Source: Cydia pomonella
Taxonomy: Eukaryota > Arthropoda > Insecta > Lepidoptera > Tortricidae
Length of the DNA: 64,000 nt
Direction: 5' to 3'
NCBI RefSeq assembly: GCF_033807575.1
Contig: NC_084723.1
Coordinates: forward strand, 2,113,247-2,177,246
Made by a program: the position numbers and the translations under genes
Part shown: positions 22,979 to 34,461 of the stretch, piece after piece
Layout of the letters: each line of letters starts with the position of its first letter
Numbering within the stretch: position 1 is the stretch's first letter
The notes under the pieces: model-generated
Told to the model about the DNA's origin: nothing
The model's input: only the letters and a program-made list of their open reading frames with translations
The model's database searches: none

Positions 22979-23049
22979 GGTCAACGTGGGACTCGAACCC
23001 ACATCTTTGGATTGCAGGTCCAATGCGTTACCAATTGCGCCAGCTGACC
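22979..23049 (-). tRNA. tRNA-like gene or SINE head (formal anticodon TGC)
   Basis: A 71-nt minus-strand sequence folds as a cloverleaf: acceptor GGTCAGC/GTTGACC (one G-U), D arm with TGGCGCAATTGG (box A), anticodon stem TTGGA/TCCAA with 7-nt loop CCTGCAA, and T arm GTGGG-TTCGAGT-CCCAC (box B). Six T's follow about 20 nt downstream. Position 33 is C instead of the near-universal T, and there is no G3-T70 pair as alanine tRNAs need, so a functional tRNA-Ala is doubtful. A tRNA-derived element is the main alternative. Confidence 0.5.
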
Positions 23050-23250
23050 ATCCGTCATTTACCGCGAATTTAACCATTGCAACTTGGATAATGTCACTAG
23101 CGACATCTGCAATTTAAGATTTATAACCTTAACATATATCATCGTTGATTTTTTCATTGTGACTGATGATTGATTGTTGTGTGTGTTGATGATGTCCTAT
23201 AATATTTATTTATTGTTGATCTGTATATACAATTTATAGATTATAATGTG

Positions 23251-23476
23251 GTACAGTCAGCATCAAAAGTAGCGGATCAAATAACGTTTCATAAGTATCT
23301 ACCATTCTGTAACAGCTTAACAAAAAGTGATGTCTTTAATATAGAACAACTAAGACTGTAAAAGATATACTTTTGAACGCGAATTTTAGAAATTTATCTG
23401 GATTTGGAAAAGTTATCTGGAATATCAGATACTTTTGGCGCGTTGTTTCATCCGCTACTTTTGATGCTGACTGTAC
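23251..23476. mobile_element. MITE with 'TACAGTCAGC' ends, copy 1
   Basis: Ends GTACAGTCAGCATCAAAAGT and its complement; the inner part includes 'ctaccattctgtaacagctt'. Copy 2 at 23946-24174 has the same body. The hairpin at 39784-39912 shares only the termini. Confidence 0.8.
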
Positions 23477-23945
23477 GTTCCACAATAAAAAGGAAAATAA
23501 ATATTTACATTTTGATAAAATCATTTGTAAATTGTGACTTAAACTTTTTAATATAATAATTAATAAGTTAATTTAAGCTTATACACCGTTATACCGTGTT
23601 TTTTAATCACCATTAATTTCAAGGGTGTATTTCTGCAACGTGTACGTTGCACAACGTAACGAATATTTGTTAAAACTTCCAGTCTTTGAAAATAAATATC
23701 TCATTAACAGAAAAGTAAATAAATGTATTAAACATGTTCAGATCTTATTTCGTACATCACGAGTAACCTGTTTAAAGATCAAATGTAACAAGATATAAGG
23801 GCGTTAAAAACGACGCGAAAACCCTTTATTCACCGCCCCGGGTGGCCATGTGTTACAATTATTCCTGAAATATATTCGAATCTAATATTCAACTTGGGAT
23901 AACTCCCGCCAGCAAAATAGCCAAAAAAGTATGATCACAATAGAT

Positions 23946-24174
23946 GTACAGTCAGTATCAAAAGTAGCGGATCAAACAAGGTTTCAAAAGTATCTACCAT
24001 TGTGTAACAGCTTAACAAAATGTGGTGGTTCTATATGTAGAACAATTAAGATGTTATAAGATATACTTTTAAACGTACATTTTAGAGATTTTTCAATATT
24101 TGGAAAAGTTATCCGGAATATCAGATACTTGTTTGGCGCGTTGTTTCATCCGCTACAATTGATGCTGACTGTAC
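23946..24174. mobile_element. MITE with 'TACAGTCAGC' ends, copy 2
   Basis: Same orientation and body as the copy 470 bp to its left ('taccattgtgtaacagctt', 'ggcgcgttgtttcatccgct'). Ends diverge by a few bases. Confidence 0.8.
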
Positions 24175-24569
24175 AAGGCAGGAAAAATAAATCATCGATG
24201 GATTTTTAAAGAAAATGTGTTTTTTCGAAAACGCGGACAAAGTTGACTTTTGACGGTATTTCATATATAATAGCTACAAACATTAAGCTATGATAAATGA
24301 ATGATATTATAACTAAAGATAGGTTGTAGGCATTCCAAAATTGAAGCGCTCACCTTGTACAAATTGTACAAGTTTCCTTTAGTCGCGCCTGGCAAGTGGG
24401 AGATGTGGACAAGCTAACGAATTTCCACAAACCGAAAGAGACTAGGCTTATGTTTAAGAACAAGTATGACAAAGATGAATGGAATGCGAAAATTAATCAA
24501 AAATAACAGATTTCTTTGTAGGTATATAATTAAATATGGAATTAATTTTTATTCTCCTTATGTATGAGT

Positions 24570-24905
24570 ATAACCTGTCTTCTACTTCCTCCTGTCCTTA
24601 TCCCACGGTATATGGGGTCGGCACAACATGTTCTTCTCTTCTTTTCTCCTTTATCTTTCGTCACCTCAGAACTCACTCCTTTCTTTCTCATATCCTCTTT
24701 CACACAATCCATCAATTGTTTTTGGGTCTACCATCCGCTTGGGACGGAGGTCCATCAACATTCATTCCTAACATTCTTTTGCCTACAAGGCATTCATCCC
24801 TCCTCATTAAATGCCCATACCACGCTAACCTACCACTCCTTATCTTCTCCGCTACCGGTGCTACTTTCAAACTTCCCCTTATATACTGTCTATAGTTATA
24901 TAATA
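24570..24905 (-). pseudogene. RTE-like LINE C-terminus and 3' end
   Basis: The minus strand encodes RGSLKVAPVAEKIRSGRLAW then YGHLMRRDE, the conserved C-terminal motif of RTE/BovB-type LINE proteins, followed by VGKRMLGMNVDG and a stop in the 3' region. On the plus strand the 3' UTR reads 'cccacggtatatggggtcgg', a common lepidopteran LINE terminus. Strongly 5'-truncated; no RT core. Confidence 0.7.
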
Positions 24906-25165
24906 TCATCGTGATACATCAGAATCACATGTTTCTGACCAACTTAAAACGTGACCTTTTCTCATTTGACTCGTGGTTTGGGTTGTGTAGTGTGGTTGAG
25001 TTACTTTCGTTAGCCATATAAGAAGAGAGTTGCTACATGAATGTGTGTGTAAATTCCGATAATAAACATTTAAGTTTATTACTGGAGAATGGTAAGGTTG
25101 ATAGTTACAAACTAAAAAAAATGCGAAGCTATTTTCTGGAATAAAATTACGCTAGTCGTTTAAAT

Positions 25166-25320
25166 ATGACGCACGTTAGAGTGGTCCGGGTTTGGACCAA
25201 GGCGACTGATACTTCGTTTTTTTATCATGAGTTAACTGTGATCACGTGTTGCTTTCTATAGACAACCTGAAGTATCGGGCGCTTCGGCCCGGACCCAGAT
25301 CATTCTAGCGTGAGTCGTTC
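25166..25320. mobile_element. Palindromic MITE, copy 1 (pair with 55.4 kb)
   Basis: Outer arms 'gacgcacgttagagtggtcc' and 'tcattctagcgtgagtcg'; inner 'gtgatcacgtg' shared with the copy at 55405-55561. Confidence 0.6.
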
Positions 25321-25369
25321 TTAATGTTTTTATTTTATAACTAGAAATAATAGCCATTAAACAGGTTCT

Positions 25370-25690
25370 TCATCTTCCTCACGTTGTCCCGGCATTTTTC
25401 CACGGCTCATGGGAGCCTGGGGTCCGCTTGGCAACTAATCCCAAGTATTTACGCAATTAGTTTTTACGAAAGCAACTGACATCTGACCTTCCAACCCAGA
25501 GGCTAAGCTAGGCCTTATTGGGATTAGTCCCGTTTCCTCATATTTTCTTTACTGAAAAGCGACTGGTAAATATCAAATAATATTTCGTGCATAAGTTCCG
25601 AAAACCTCATTGGTACGAGCCGGAGTTTGAACCCGCGACCTCCGGATTGCAAGTCACACGCTCTTACCGCTACCAGCGCTTCATCAAACA
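25370..25690 (-). mobile_element. tRNA-derived SINE (family S2)
   Basis: Near full-length sister of 17405-17737, sharing 'cggctcatgggagcctgggg' and the box B region 'gagtttgaacccgcgacc' (plus strand). Confidence 0.78.
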
Positions 25691-26062
25691 GATTCCTATT
25701 ATGTAAAATCAAATACCGTGGTGACAAAACATCAGCTTCACGAATCACATTATCAGGGCTTTTGAAATTCGCTCTGGTAACCCTTTTCCCGCCTTGCGTG
25801 TGGAAATGAAATTTGCACGACGCTTGTTTTCACGCGACTGAAAGAACGAGATTTATTTCCATTGTAAAAAGGGAGGCTGAATTTAAATTTGTGACCCGGT
25901 ATTTTAAACATGCGACGTGTTGGAGGAATTCAGGAAAGGTGTAAGGCTGTGTTTGTTATAAGGTAATTTTGACAGATTTTGTGTTTTTGTCTCTTCTTTG
26001 GCCAACCCTTCCCAGCCCTTCTGGGGTCAGGTCTACTTAAACGTTTGCGCCAGAGAGCTCTG

Positions 26063-26251
26063 TACCCCTAGTGTAAATATTTTCGACAGCGAAACGTGAC
26101 GTACGCGTTTGCGTTAAGTGTCATTTTGTATGAGATTTTTGACTTTCCAAAACGTCCCGCTTGGCGCGCTGTTCAAAAACCCATACAAAATGAGACTTAA
26201 CGCAAACGCGTACGTCACGTTTCGCTATCGACTAAATTTACACTAGGGGCA
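26063..26251. mobile_element. Palindromic MITE, 'CCCCTAGTGTAAAT' family, copy 3
   Basis: Both ends kept: GTACCCCTAGTGTAAAT and ATTTACACTAGGGGCAC. The arms include 'cgtgacgtacgcgtttgcg' and its complement. Confidence 0.8.
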
Positions 26252-26429
26252 CAGTTCTGGGTTGTCTGCGTAGTTAGGCTATCCTGTTTCATCTCCTTTT
26301 GTACTTTTGTCCACCAAGTAGCGGGGGTCTACGTCGTCCTCTGGCTGTTTTTGTAATCATTTATTTAACACAACAATATACATAATAGATATATACAGAG
26401 GATTACTATAACTATAGCTTAAATCCGAA

Positions 26430-26600
26430 ATAGGACCTTGAGGCATTGTACCTAGGGTGCTGGCGGCATTTCCTCGTTGTATCGCAATACTGATACGTTA
26501 TGCGAGGAATCCGCAGCAGAGCTCTCGGGTCATCAGTTCCGTTAAACAGACGCTTCGCGATTTCTGTAAAAACTTGTGCGCGCTGGGACCCCATTTTTAC
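26430..26600 (+). pseudogene. Transposon coding fragment, unknown family, copy 3
   Basis: Encodes GISSLYRNTDTLCEESA but is broken by an early TAG and a later frameshift. The end 'gcgcgctgggacccca' matches copy 1. Confidence 0.5.
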
Positions 26601-26796
26601 AATTTTTAATTGGAAATGTTTAATTGAATGTTTCTAAGTTTATCATGATGCTTGTAAAGATGGGGCAAAAGCTATTTTGCGGACCAATACGACCTTCAAA
26701 CCTCTAAGAAAATAGCGTTCTCCTATTTTTAACGCCCGCAACGCATGCAACGATAATTGCTCACCAACATGTGAATCATCGTTTGCCTCTTTTAAT

Positions 26797-26895
26797 AATA
26801 ATAATAATAATTCAGCTTATATACGTCCCACTGCTGGGCACAGGCCTCCTCTCATGTGCAAGAGGGCTCGGGCTATCGGGCTATCGGGCTATAGT
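26797..26895 (-). mobile_element. LINE-derived 3' end fragment
   Basis: Reads 'cccactgctgggcacaggcc', the complement of the 2489-2712 repeat, preceded by a TAA microsatellite at 26797-26811. At 26866-26895 the unit 'cgggctat' occurs three times in tandem, a local duplication absent from the other copy. Confidence 0.6.
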
Positions 26896-27369
26896 GCCTC
26901 TTTTATCGTTAAAAAAAAGCCGAACCTAGCCGAGAATATCCGAACGCTCTAATGTATCCCCGCTGACAATACTTTATAATAAATGTATCTTGGGAGTATA
27001 TATGTATTGAGTATCGCTTTTATTTGCCGTTCTACGCCAGGTGTCGATACAATACTGAATATCTCAGTTACCTACACCAATTTTAAAACATATTTTACGA
27101 AATTGAACCCTCGCTCAGATAAAATACGATAGATTTTTCATCCTTTACTGCTTTGGTTAAATCTAGTACTAGAATGTCAAATATATGTATGCATTCTTCG
27201 CAGTATTACAACGTAGTAAGGTCTAAAATTGTGAACATATTATTGACGGTGCGTGTATATTTTCTCTTGATAGTTGTAAACCACTAATCCATTAGTGTGT
27301 GGCAGCTGAAGTTTTTGTAAACAAATGTGTCCGCTGTAGTATAAATTGCCTTAATATTATGAAATATTG

Positions 27370-27600
27370 AAGCGTTCCCATATGTATAGTAAAGCAGAGA
27401 CGCTTTCTAGATAGATTTTCGTATATTGCTATCTCTGTTGCGCGCGCATAATTATATAGCTGTCCTATCCATGAAGCCGGTTGTCAATGTCACTGTGCGA
27501 GATTGACAGCAAGATAGTTATGCACGTGCAATAGAGATAGCAACAGGCGGTTCAATGTACAAAAATCTATCAGGAAAACGTCTCTTCTTTATTAGAGCAT
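27370..27600. mobile_element. Palindromic MITE-like repeat
   Basis: Inverted arms: 'gctatctctgttgcgcg' and 'gcaatagagatagcaac', with outer 'cagagacgctttctagatag' facing 'ctatcaggaaaacgtctc'. Single copy here. 26896-27369 and 27601-28055 hold nothing else I recognise. Confidence 0.5.
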
Positions 27601-28329
27601 TTTTTGTTGTCGATTTTATTTTGCGTTAGTTTTTGATAATATAAGGTGGATAGATAGTTTCCTGTTTATTACATAATAAGCACAATTTCATCATAATTAT
27701 ATCCTAAGAAAACTTCCACTGCGTTACAAAAACGTTTCAAAGCAGTTTTGTCCAATATTTTTATTATTATTTCTCGATTTCCGATGTGGTGGTGGATTTC
27801 ATAGTAAAAGTTGCTCAGTATGACCTATATATTCGGTCCGTGAAATATTGCAGGTGCCTAAATTAACAAGCTGTGATGCTTTCACATGAATGATTATTTG
27901 TGATTCAATTTAATTGTAATTTAAATGATATTTTAATTCTAATTTGAAAATTTACGATTTAAATTTTAGTGATATGTGTGAATTTTAATTAAAAAATAAT
28001 AATTTTAATGTATTATTAATTACAAGGTGTATTCGTTGTACCTAAGGAATACATATTGTCCGAAATAAATATTTATTTATTTATTTACTGTCAAAAGGAT
28101 ATAAACGAATCAGCTCTAGTGGAAAACTATCTTAGAGCTAAAGTAGGTAATGCAAGAAGAGCCTACCTATTTAAATTTGCCAAAAAACTGGAGAAAATTA
28201 ATAATCATATCCCTTCAAGTGAAGGCAGCGAAAACGTGAAAAGTAGTCAAGTGGCGTGGCCCCGTTGGGTGGTCAGCGCGGATTTAGTGAATATTACAAA
28301 TTCAACTTTTAAGCTTATCTATGTATAAA

Positions 28330-28590
28330 AATATATATTGAAGCATATATCACTGGAATCAGCATTAAATACGCTATTCGAATAGAACAAATAAATGATT
28401 GTAATGTTTATGCATTTTGTCACACCTAATCAAACCCAGTAACAGTGACAGTTTTCCATGTCCTTATGAAAAATGACTACCACCACACAATGTACAAAGT
28501 TATGACTGGCGGTAATTGCTATTAACATTTTCTAATAAGGCTTAAACTTCTAAGTTTAGGTCATAAAAAAAGGACCTACCATACAATTAT
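28330..28590 (+). repeat. Dispersed repeat, uninterrupted copy
   Basis: Counterpart of 8070-8425 without the 73-bp LINE piece. An open frame upstream of it (28056-28328, 90 codons) shows no family I recognise and is not called. Confidence 0.6.
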
Positions 28591-28659
28591 ATTTACAAGA
28601 CAACCTCTTTAATAAAATATAAAATTCAAGTGTAAAAAAATACAAGAAGTGATATCTTC

Positions 28660-28745
28660 GTACACGTCCGGGGATTGAACCCGGATCGTCGCTGTTATCA
28701 CCTCTTTCTAAGCAGCTATTTGCCAAGTGCACCACTGTAGGATAT
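28660..28745 (-). repeat. tRNA-like sequence with pol III boxes
   Basis: The minus strand has a box A-like TGGTGCACTTGGC and a good T arm (CCGGG-TTCAATC-CCCGG). The acceptor stem does not close. SINE head or tRNA pseudogene. 28746-29480 contains no supported gene. Confidence 0.4.
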
Positions 28746-30072
28746 ACGTAAGTCGGCGAAATTAGGCTACTTGTTCTCGAGAAAGAATTTGATCAAAACG
28801 GCGTGACGGAAAATCTTACACTTTTTTTGCCTAGTTCCCATCCGCCAACCGTCCGATTAGGAACTTCGTTCCAAAACACTTTGTCGTTTCCAGCCTATCC
28901 ACGCGCGCCGGACGTATTCTAATGCGCAATTTCCTCTTTATTTCGTCCAATCAAAACTTTTGAATGAAACCGAGGATAAATAGGGCGTAATAAGTGCATT
29001 GCGATTCAGTTCACTGTGAGTTTAAAACTGTATTCGAGCTTGAGGAAGTTCTTTATTAGATTTTCTTGTTCATTTAAAACTTCGTGGATCTTGGGATACT
29101 TGGGATTCAAGTAGTTGTTGAGGATGCAACGGTAAACGATAAAATATTTGAGAAAACGAAAGTGAGAGACAGACAAAAAGAAAAACATAAACATGTCTGT
29201 TATTGATTTAACTATCTATGCATGACAATCATTGGCTTACTCGAATAGAGAAGTTATACATATTATAAAAAAAAATATTGATAATGACAACACATATTTT
29301 GATACAACGAAAAATTTACATTGGGTAAATAAAAATAACCATTACCAATTTTACTTACCGATGTGACTACATCAATTCTTATTTTCTATTATTAGAGTGT
29401 AAGCATTACAAAAAGAAAACTAATTTGAAAATAAATACGAAGAAAATACCAAATGCACCAACACACCATGCTGAGTCGGGACCATTTCGTGGCTAATATG
29501 TGTCATGTAATGTAATGTTATACGTTGTAATGTTATATATAAGTTTGTTTTTGTTCCTCTTTCTATTTGTATATTTTTGCCATGAATAAACTATTTCTAT
29601 TCTATTCAAATATTCACAACGTCTGTACTAAGTAATACAATACTATGTTTACTCTTATTACCTACACCAAATTTATCGCATTAATGGGTATTATTGATAC
29701 CATGAGATTAATATATTAATAATCTATCTAATTTATTCGTTCAACGACTTTAGTCGATAACCATCCTATAACTAAAAGGTCCCAAATTCAAAGCGAGTTA
29801 AATACATTATTTCGTTCAGTAGAACTATCTTATTACGAAAAAGGCCGAAGCGTACCATGAATGCAATAGAGTTATGACATTTTGTTCAATATAATCAATA
29901 TAACCATCTAATAGAAGAAAGGTAGTTATATTCTGGTTACTTGAACGGAGTTATAACATTTTGTTAATAAGATTCTGCTTAGTTGTTTATGTCACATCCA
30001 TGGTGAGTTGGTAATTTGTAATGAATTGTCTTACGCACATTTATTATTAATATTCAGGTAATATGGACGATC

Positions 30073-30185
30073 TGGGGCTCATTTCTCGATCGGTATTATT
30101 AGTGTGTTGTCATGGTAACCCATACGACTTGATAGTTCGTAGACTAATAATATTAGTCTAATACCGTTTGAGAAATTGGCCCCAG
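30073..30185. mobile_element. Short MITE with 'CTGGGGCTCATTTCTC' ends
   Basis: The left end 'ctggggctcatttctcgatc' and the right end 'gagaaattggccccag' are inverted; inner arms 'ggtattattag' and 'ctaataccg'. 113 bp. Confidence 0.65.
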
Positions 30186-30300
30186 TCTGAGTTAGTGGGT
30201 AGTGACCCTGCCTATGAAGCCGATAGTCCCAGGTATTCCGGTAAGGCCATTCATTTGTGTGATGAACACAGATTTTTGTTTAGTTTGGGGCTGTTTAGTA
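30183..30300 (+). mobile_element. tRNA-derived SINE (family S1), 5' head part
   Basis: Contains the tRNA-like head 'gtgggtagtgaccctgcc' and 'ggtaaggccattcatttg' in plus orientation; the body is missing. It directly follows a MITE that ends at 30185. Confidence 0.6.
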
Positions 30301-30829
30301 TGCCAGTCCTAGGGACGCAGCTATGCGGTGAAATGAGATAGCAATATCACTTGCTCCCTCTAACGCATAAATGCGTCCCTTGGACTGGCCTGCGCTGGGC
30401 CATCGTGTAGAGGAGCCATAAGATTGTCCCCAAATAAAAAATGGGCTTTCTTATTGTTACTGCTTCAGGTTTCTAAAGTACGCTGCTGGCACTGTTAGTG
30501 CTGGAGAAAGGAGACCTAGGCTCTCCGAAACCGCGCGAGAGACTAAAAACACGTGAGTGGAATCCAAAGAATTAGTTTTATGTTTCTAAAGTTTGTGCAG
30601 TGCTGTATAAATATCTATAGTTCAAAATATCACTTCAACAATTCTCTAATAACATGCAATTCTTCAAAACATGACAATGTCTGCAGAGTAGATTTATTTT
30701 CTATGGATATAATAGGACACTATCAAACCTATCATGATGTCCATGTCACACGATGTTTTATAACGTTATAAAACAGCCAGTGTGGGTCCACCATTATTTC
30801 ATATATAATCCTTATTTAATTTTGTCGTT

Positions 30830-31090
30830 AAGTTGTATCTTCTTGTTATGTAACTTTTTCCTATTTGACCATTTGTTCACTCTATTGTTATTTTATGTCT
30901 TTCTTCTTCTTGTCTGTTACCTTCCGTGATTGTTCTCACTTGATGGTCTCATCGGAAGATCAGCGCTGGAAGCCACCAGTAACTTACATTACATTTCGTG
31001 GCACTTTATACATTCTATGGTTTTGTTATATTCTATAATTTGTCTTGTTTGTGTTTATGAATAAAAATAATTTTATTCTACATATTCTAT
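30830..31090 (+). mobile_element. LINE 3' UTR-like fragment
   Basis: 'atggtctcatcggaagatca' and 'gcgctggaagccacc', ending 'aataaaaataattttattct', resembles LINE 3' ends I know from Lepidoptera. No coding part. Confidence 0.4.
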
Positions 31091-31271
31091 TATATTTTCC
31101 ACTTTACATTATCATTAAATTTCCCTAAACAATGTGGTATTTAAAGGATACACGTGTACCTGAATGAAGTTATTGAAAGCTCTCAAAGTTCTTCCTAACT
31201 AATATCGCTTGGAGTAATGAAAATACTTTAGGAACAGACCCACAAGGAATTTATATTTAATATTAGTTCAT

Positions 31272-31368
31272 TATAGATCGTGTCATTCACGACGAGGCCT
31301 TGACTCATATTGTCATGTTATTAAAGGTTAGATTTGACAAATCTGCGCGTCATCATGGATGGCACGAA
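31272..31368. mobile_element. Short hairpin MITE, copy 1
   Basis: Ends 'tcgtgtcattcacgac' and 'catggatggcacga'. The core 'aaaggttagatttgacaaat' recurs reversed at 53858-53952. Confidence 0.55.
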
Positions 31369-31624
31369 CTTAATAACGTTATTCGCGTGACTGGGTCACT
31401 AATACATAGATTCAAAAGGAATTTTGAAGGCTCAAACTTATGATCGTGTCAAACTAAATATTTAAGAAGGGAAACGCACAGTTGTAATTTTTTTTCTCTT
31501 TAGTCAAGAGTTTGCATTTTTGTTTTTTTGACAAATGGCAAGAAAAAATTCACTCCAAAACTAGACTATGTTTGCGATAGCAAACTCCAAGAAGAACCTT
31601 AAAAGGTGAAAGTTGTTTCAATAG

Positions 31625-31740
31625 AAATAGAACGAAAACATGTTTTATTTTCATTTGAATATTAAATAAATATCCTGTATTAGTATACAGGATATTTATT
31701 TAATATTCAAATGAAAATAAAAGATGTTTTCGTTCTATTT
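31625..31740. repeat. 116-bp near-perfect AT-rich hairpin
   Basis: The 56-bp arms 31625-31680 and 31685-31740 are reverse complements with one mismatch, separated by TAGT. Outer sequence AAATAGAACGAAAACAT; the middle includes 'catttgaatattaaataaat'. Direct repeats of 'tgttattataaaatagct' type follow at 31741-31795. No second copy seen here. Could be a MITE, a cruciform-forming repeat or a hairpin RNA source. Confidence 0.8.
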
Positions 31741-31795
31741 AATGTTATTATGTTTTTATAAAATAGCTGTTTAATGTTATTATAAAATAGCTAGT

Positions 31796-33480
31796 GACTA
31801 GCCGATGCATTTGATAAGCAAAATTTTAAACAATATAATATTTTCAGAGTAATTGCGATAAAAGGCAAAAACCTGCGCGTAGGCCAAATCTTCCGTCTCA
31901 AGTTTTGTTTCTTATAGCCCCCTATAAAGTATCATCTCACGTAGTAACGATATTCAGATATAACAACGTGGTCCTATTTCGTATCTGGTAACTTTAATCT
32001 TCGAAGAACATTATTGTAACCTAATTCCTTATACTCGCTAACAAGCGAAGTTCTCATTACTTGCGGTTTCCTGCATTAGCGACTGTCAAAGGTGCTCGAT
32101 GTGCTTTTAGCTTGAAAGCCTTTTGAGAGCTTTTTGCATAGACATGGTGAAGATAAATTATAATAGGTACCTTTTTAATAGAAATATTTCCTGTATTTAA
32201 AATAAATTATTACACATCATCCACGAAATAAAGCACTCGAAAATTATTAGAAAAACTTAGACAGCAGCTATTTTTCGACACAATATCTATTCAATAAATC
32301 GGATAAAACTAAAAAAGTAGGTGACTTGACCGTGACGTCAGTTGTGCTGTTTTCATATCAATTCCATAGTGGCAAATCGTTTGGACAGTTCGAAAAAAGA
32401 AACTGATTTGACTAACAGGAATGACTACACAGGACTATTGTAGCGATCATGCAAATGCATTTGATTGTGTGGATCATAAAATGGTTGTTTTAAAATTGGA
32501 ATACTATAAAGAATACGCTTTTGATAGTATGTAGACATCCTTTAATTGTATAATATATTGAATGGAGCTAATAAAAAACTACCCAAGTGAAACTAAAAAT
32601 ATTTTCATAGGAAAGTAGGAGTTTTAATTTTTTCGTAGAGTGATACTGGCAAAATTAGAACTTTATCTACACATTTTAGGAAATTTCCCAGGTTTCAGTT
32701 ACTATTTTTCATTTTATATTATCTTTTTCTTTGTATCTTAAAGATCTACAATTTAATTTATATTTACAATTCTTGTACAGCACAAGTCACAAGTCTACTC
32801 ACAGATGATATTTTATTTTGTGTAAATTCCAGGGAGTTCTGTTATTGGCTATGCTTATAAGTACTTATGTTTTTTGGATATTATTTATTGTAAACGCTGT
32901 AGATCTTCTCAATAAAAAAAACTGTTGTAAAACAAGGATCTCCTCAGGGTTCTATATTAGAATAGAATAGAATAGAAAAACGTTTATTGCAAAACCATCT
33001 ACAAACAGCACCACATTAGAAAACAAAAAAAGTAAGAAAGAAGATCTAATACACTAAACAGTTATAACTACTTGTAACTTATACTAACATGCAATAGTTA
33101 CAGTGATGATGCTGTAATAGAGGAGAGATATTAGGGCCATTAGTACTTTTGTTCTATAATAATATTTTAGTTTACAAGTGAATTTCTCATTCCTGTTGAC
33201 GAATGAAGTTTTCCGAATGAGTGTCAAAATAAAAATCGATTCGATCGAAAGGACTTGAAAAAGGATAAAGTAAATATTCTTTAAAATACCTACCCCATAA
33301 AGCTAAAAAAATACACAGAACATGAAATAAAGTTTGCCTTTTAGCGTTATCTTTCTACGTGTGTTGCTCTTTTTGCGTTCTGTATTATTTTCTTCCTTGA
33401 GCTGTGCATTAAAGAGCAGAGCCGGATCGCATAATAAAATACAAGGTTATACTATTAGTGATTTTACATTAGGTACGGTA
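31796..33480. other. No gene; LINE tail-like microsatellite at 32955-33060
   Basis: Mostly AT-rich unique-looking sequence. A TAGAA microsatellite followed by 'aaaacgtttattgcaaaacc' at 32958-32996 is typical of reversed LINE 3' tails in Lepidoptera. No supported coding frame. Confidence 0.4.
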
Positions 33481-33670
33481 CTACTTTCCCGGCACTAGTG
33501 CGGAAATAAGCACTTTCCGTGCCTATGTCAAAAATTTAAAGCATCATAATATGTACAGTAAAACGTTGTATAATGCGAATAGGTAATTCGCAACTCGTGT
33601 CGATTTAAAACACTCCCTTCGGTCGTAATCAGTTGTTGCGAATTTCCTACTTTCCGCCCTTGTATTGAAA
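33481..33670 (+). repeat. Dispersed repeat 'acactcccttcggtcg', copy 1
   Basis: Shares 'gtacagtaaaacgttgta', 'gaataggtaattcgcaactc' and 'acactcccttcggtcg' with 59070-59300; a reversed copy lies at 54890-55118. Confidence 0.65.
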
Positions 33671-33891
33671 AAAAAAAAAAATTACATATAAAATAAATAT
33701 CAGCTTGTATCTTATTATTCAATAGGCCCCAGGTATTCGTATTTGTAAATCAATAAAATTCAAAAAAATATTCTGCAATTAGGGGTCAAGGGGTCTTTTA
33801 CAAGTCAATACAAAATGTATAGTAACATCATATAGTGACATGAAAATACATAAAAACATTGTATAAATACAAAAGCCAATACCTGCAGTGG

Positions 33892-34160
33892 CATCGTGGT
33901 TCCATTTTTATCACTTGTCACTATGCCCTTCACTTACTAACTTGTCAGAACGTGACAGGCATGGTGACAAATGATAAAGAGCCGACCATCTTATCCCTAC
34001 TGGGTAAACATTACATTATAATAATCATCATATCAATAACAAGACCTGTAGGGCTAAGATGGTCCGCTGTTTATCATTTGTCATCACGCCTGTCACATTT
34101 AACAAGTATGTTAGTGCGAAAGTGAGGGGCATAGTGACAAGTGATAAAAATGGAACCATG
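33892..34160. mobile_element. MITE with inverted ends (about 270 bp)
   Basis: 'gtggttccatttttatcact' then 'tgtcactatgccc' at the left is inverted at the right ('gggcatagtgacaagtgata' then 'aaaatggaacca'). Inner arms 'catggtgacaaatgataaa' and 'tttatcatttgtcatca'. Confidence 0.75.
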
Positions 34161-34419
34161 CTGATCATCCTGTACTAGTAGTTATTATCACGCGCAGCAG
34201 GCAGTTATTATGGTGCGCCGGGTACGTGGCAGTCCCAACAGCATCCTACGAATGATAGCGGATAGGGTTGACTGTCCCTACTTGTCGCACCTGTGAGGGA
34301 TTGCATTCCCCCATCAGTGTTGTTTTATTTTAAATTAGTGTTTGCTGTACCTACTAACCCCTTATTTTGTAAGTTCTACTAATAAAAATATGTGTACATG
34401 TGTTACATGAAATAAAAAT

Positions 34420-34446
34420 ATTCATTCATTCATTCATTCATTCATT
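34420..34446. repeat. ATTC microsatellite
   Basis: About six tandem ATTC units after an AATAAAAATA stretch, consistent with the tail of a retroelement 3' end lying at about 34200-34420. Confidence 0.7.
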
Positions 34447-34461
34447 ATGTTTCTATATCTT

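Noticed and set aside
24536..24914. Plus-strand frames of 116-119 codons
   Set aside because: Antisense of an RTE-like LINE end whose minus-strand motif (RLAWYGHLMRRDE) is clear.
28056..28328. Plus-strand frame of 90 codons with a basic, gene-like composition
   Set aside because: No recognised family, no splice partner or repeat copy; left uncalled though it may be a transposon remnant.
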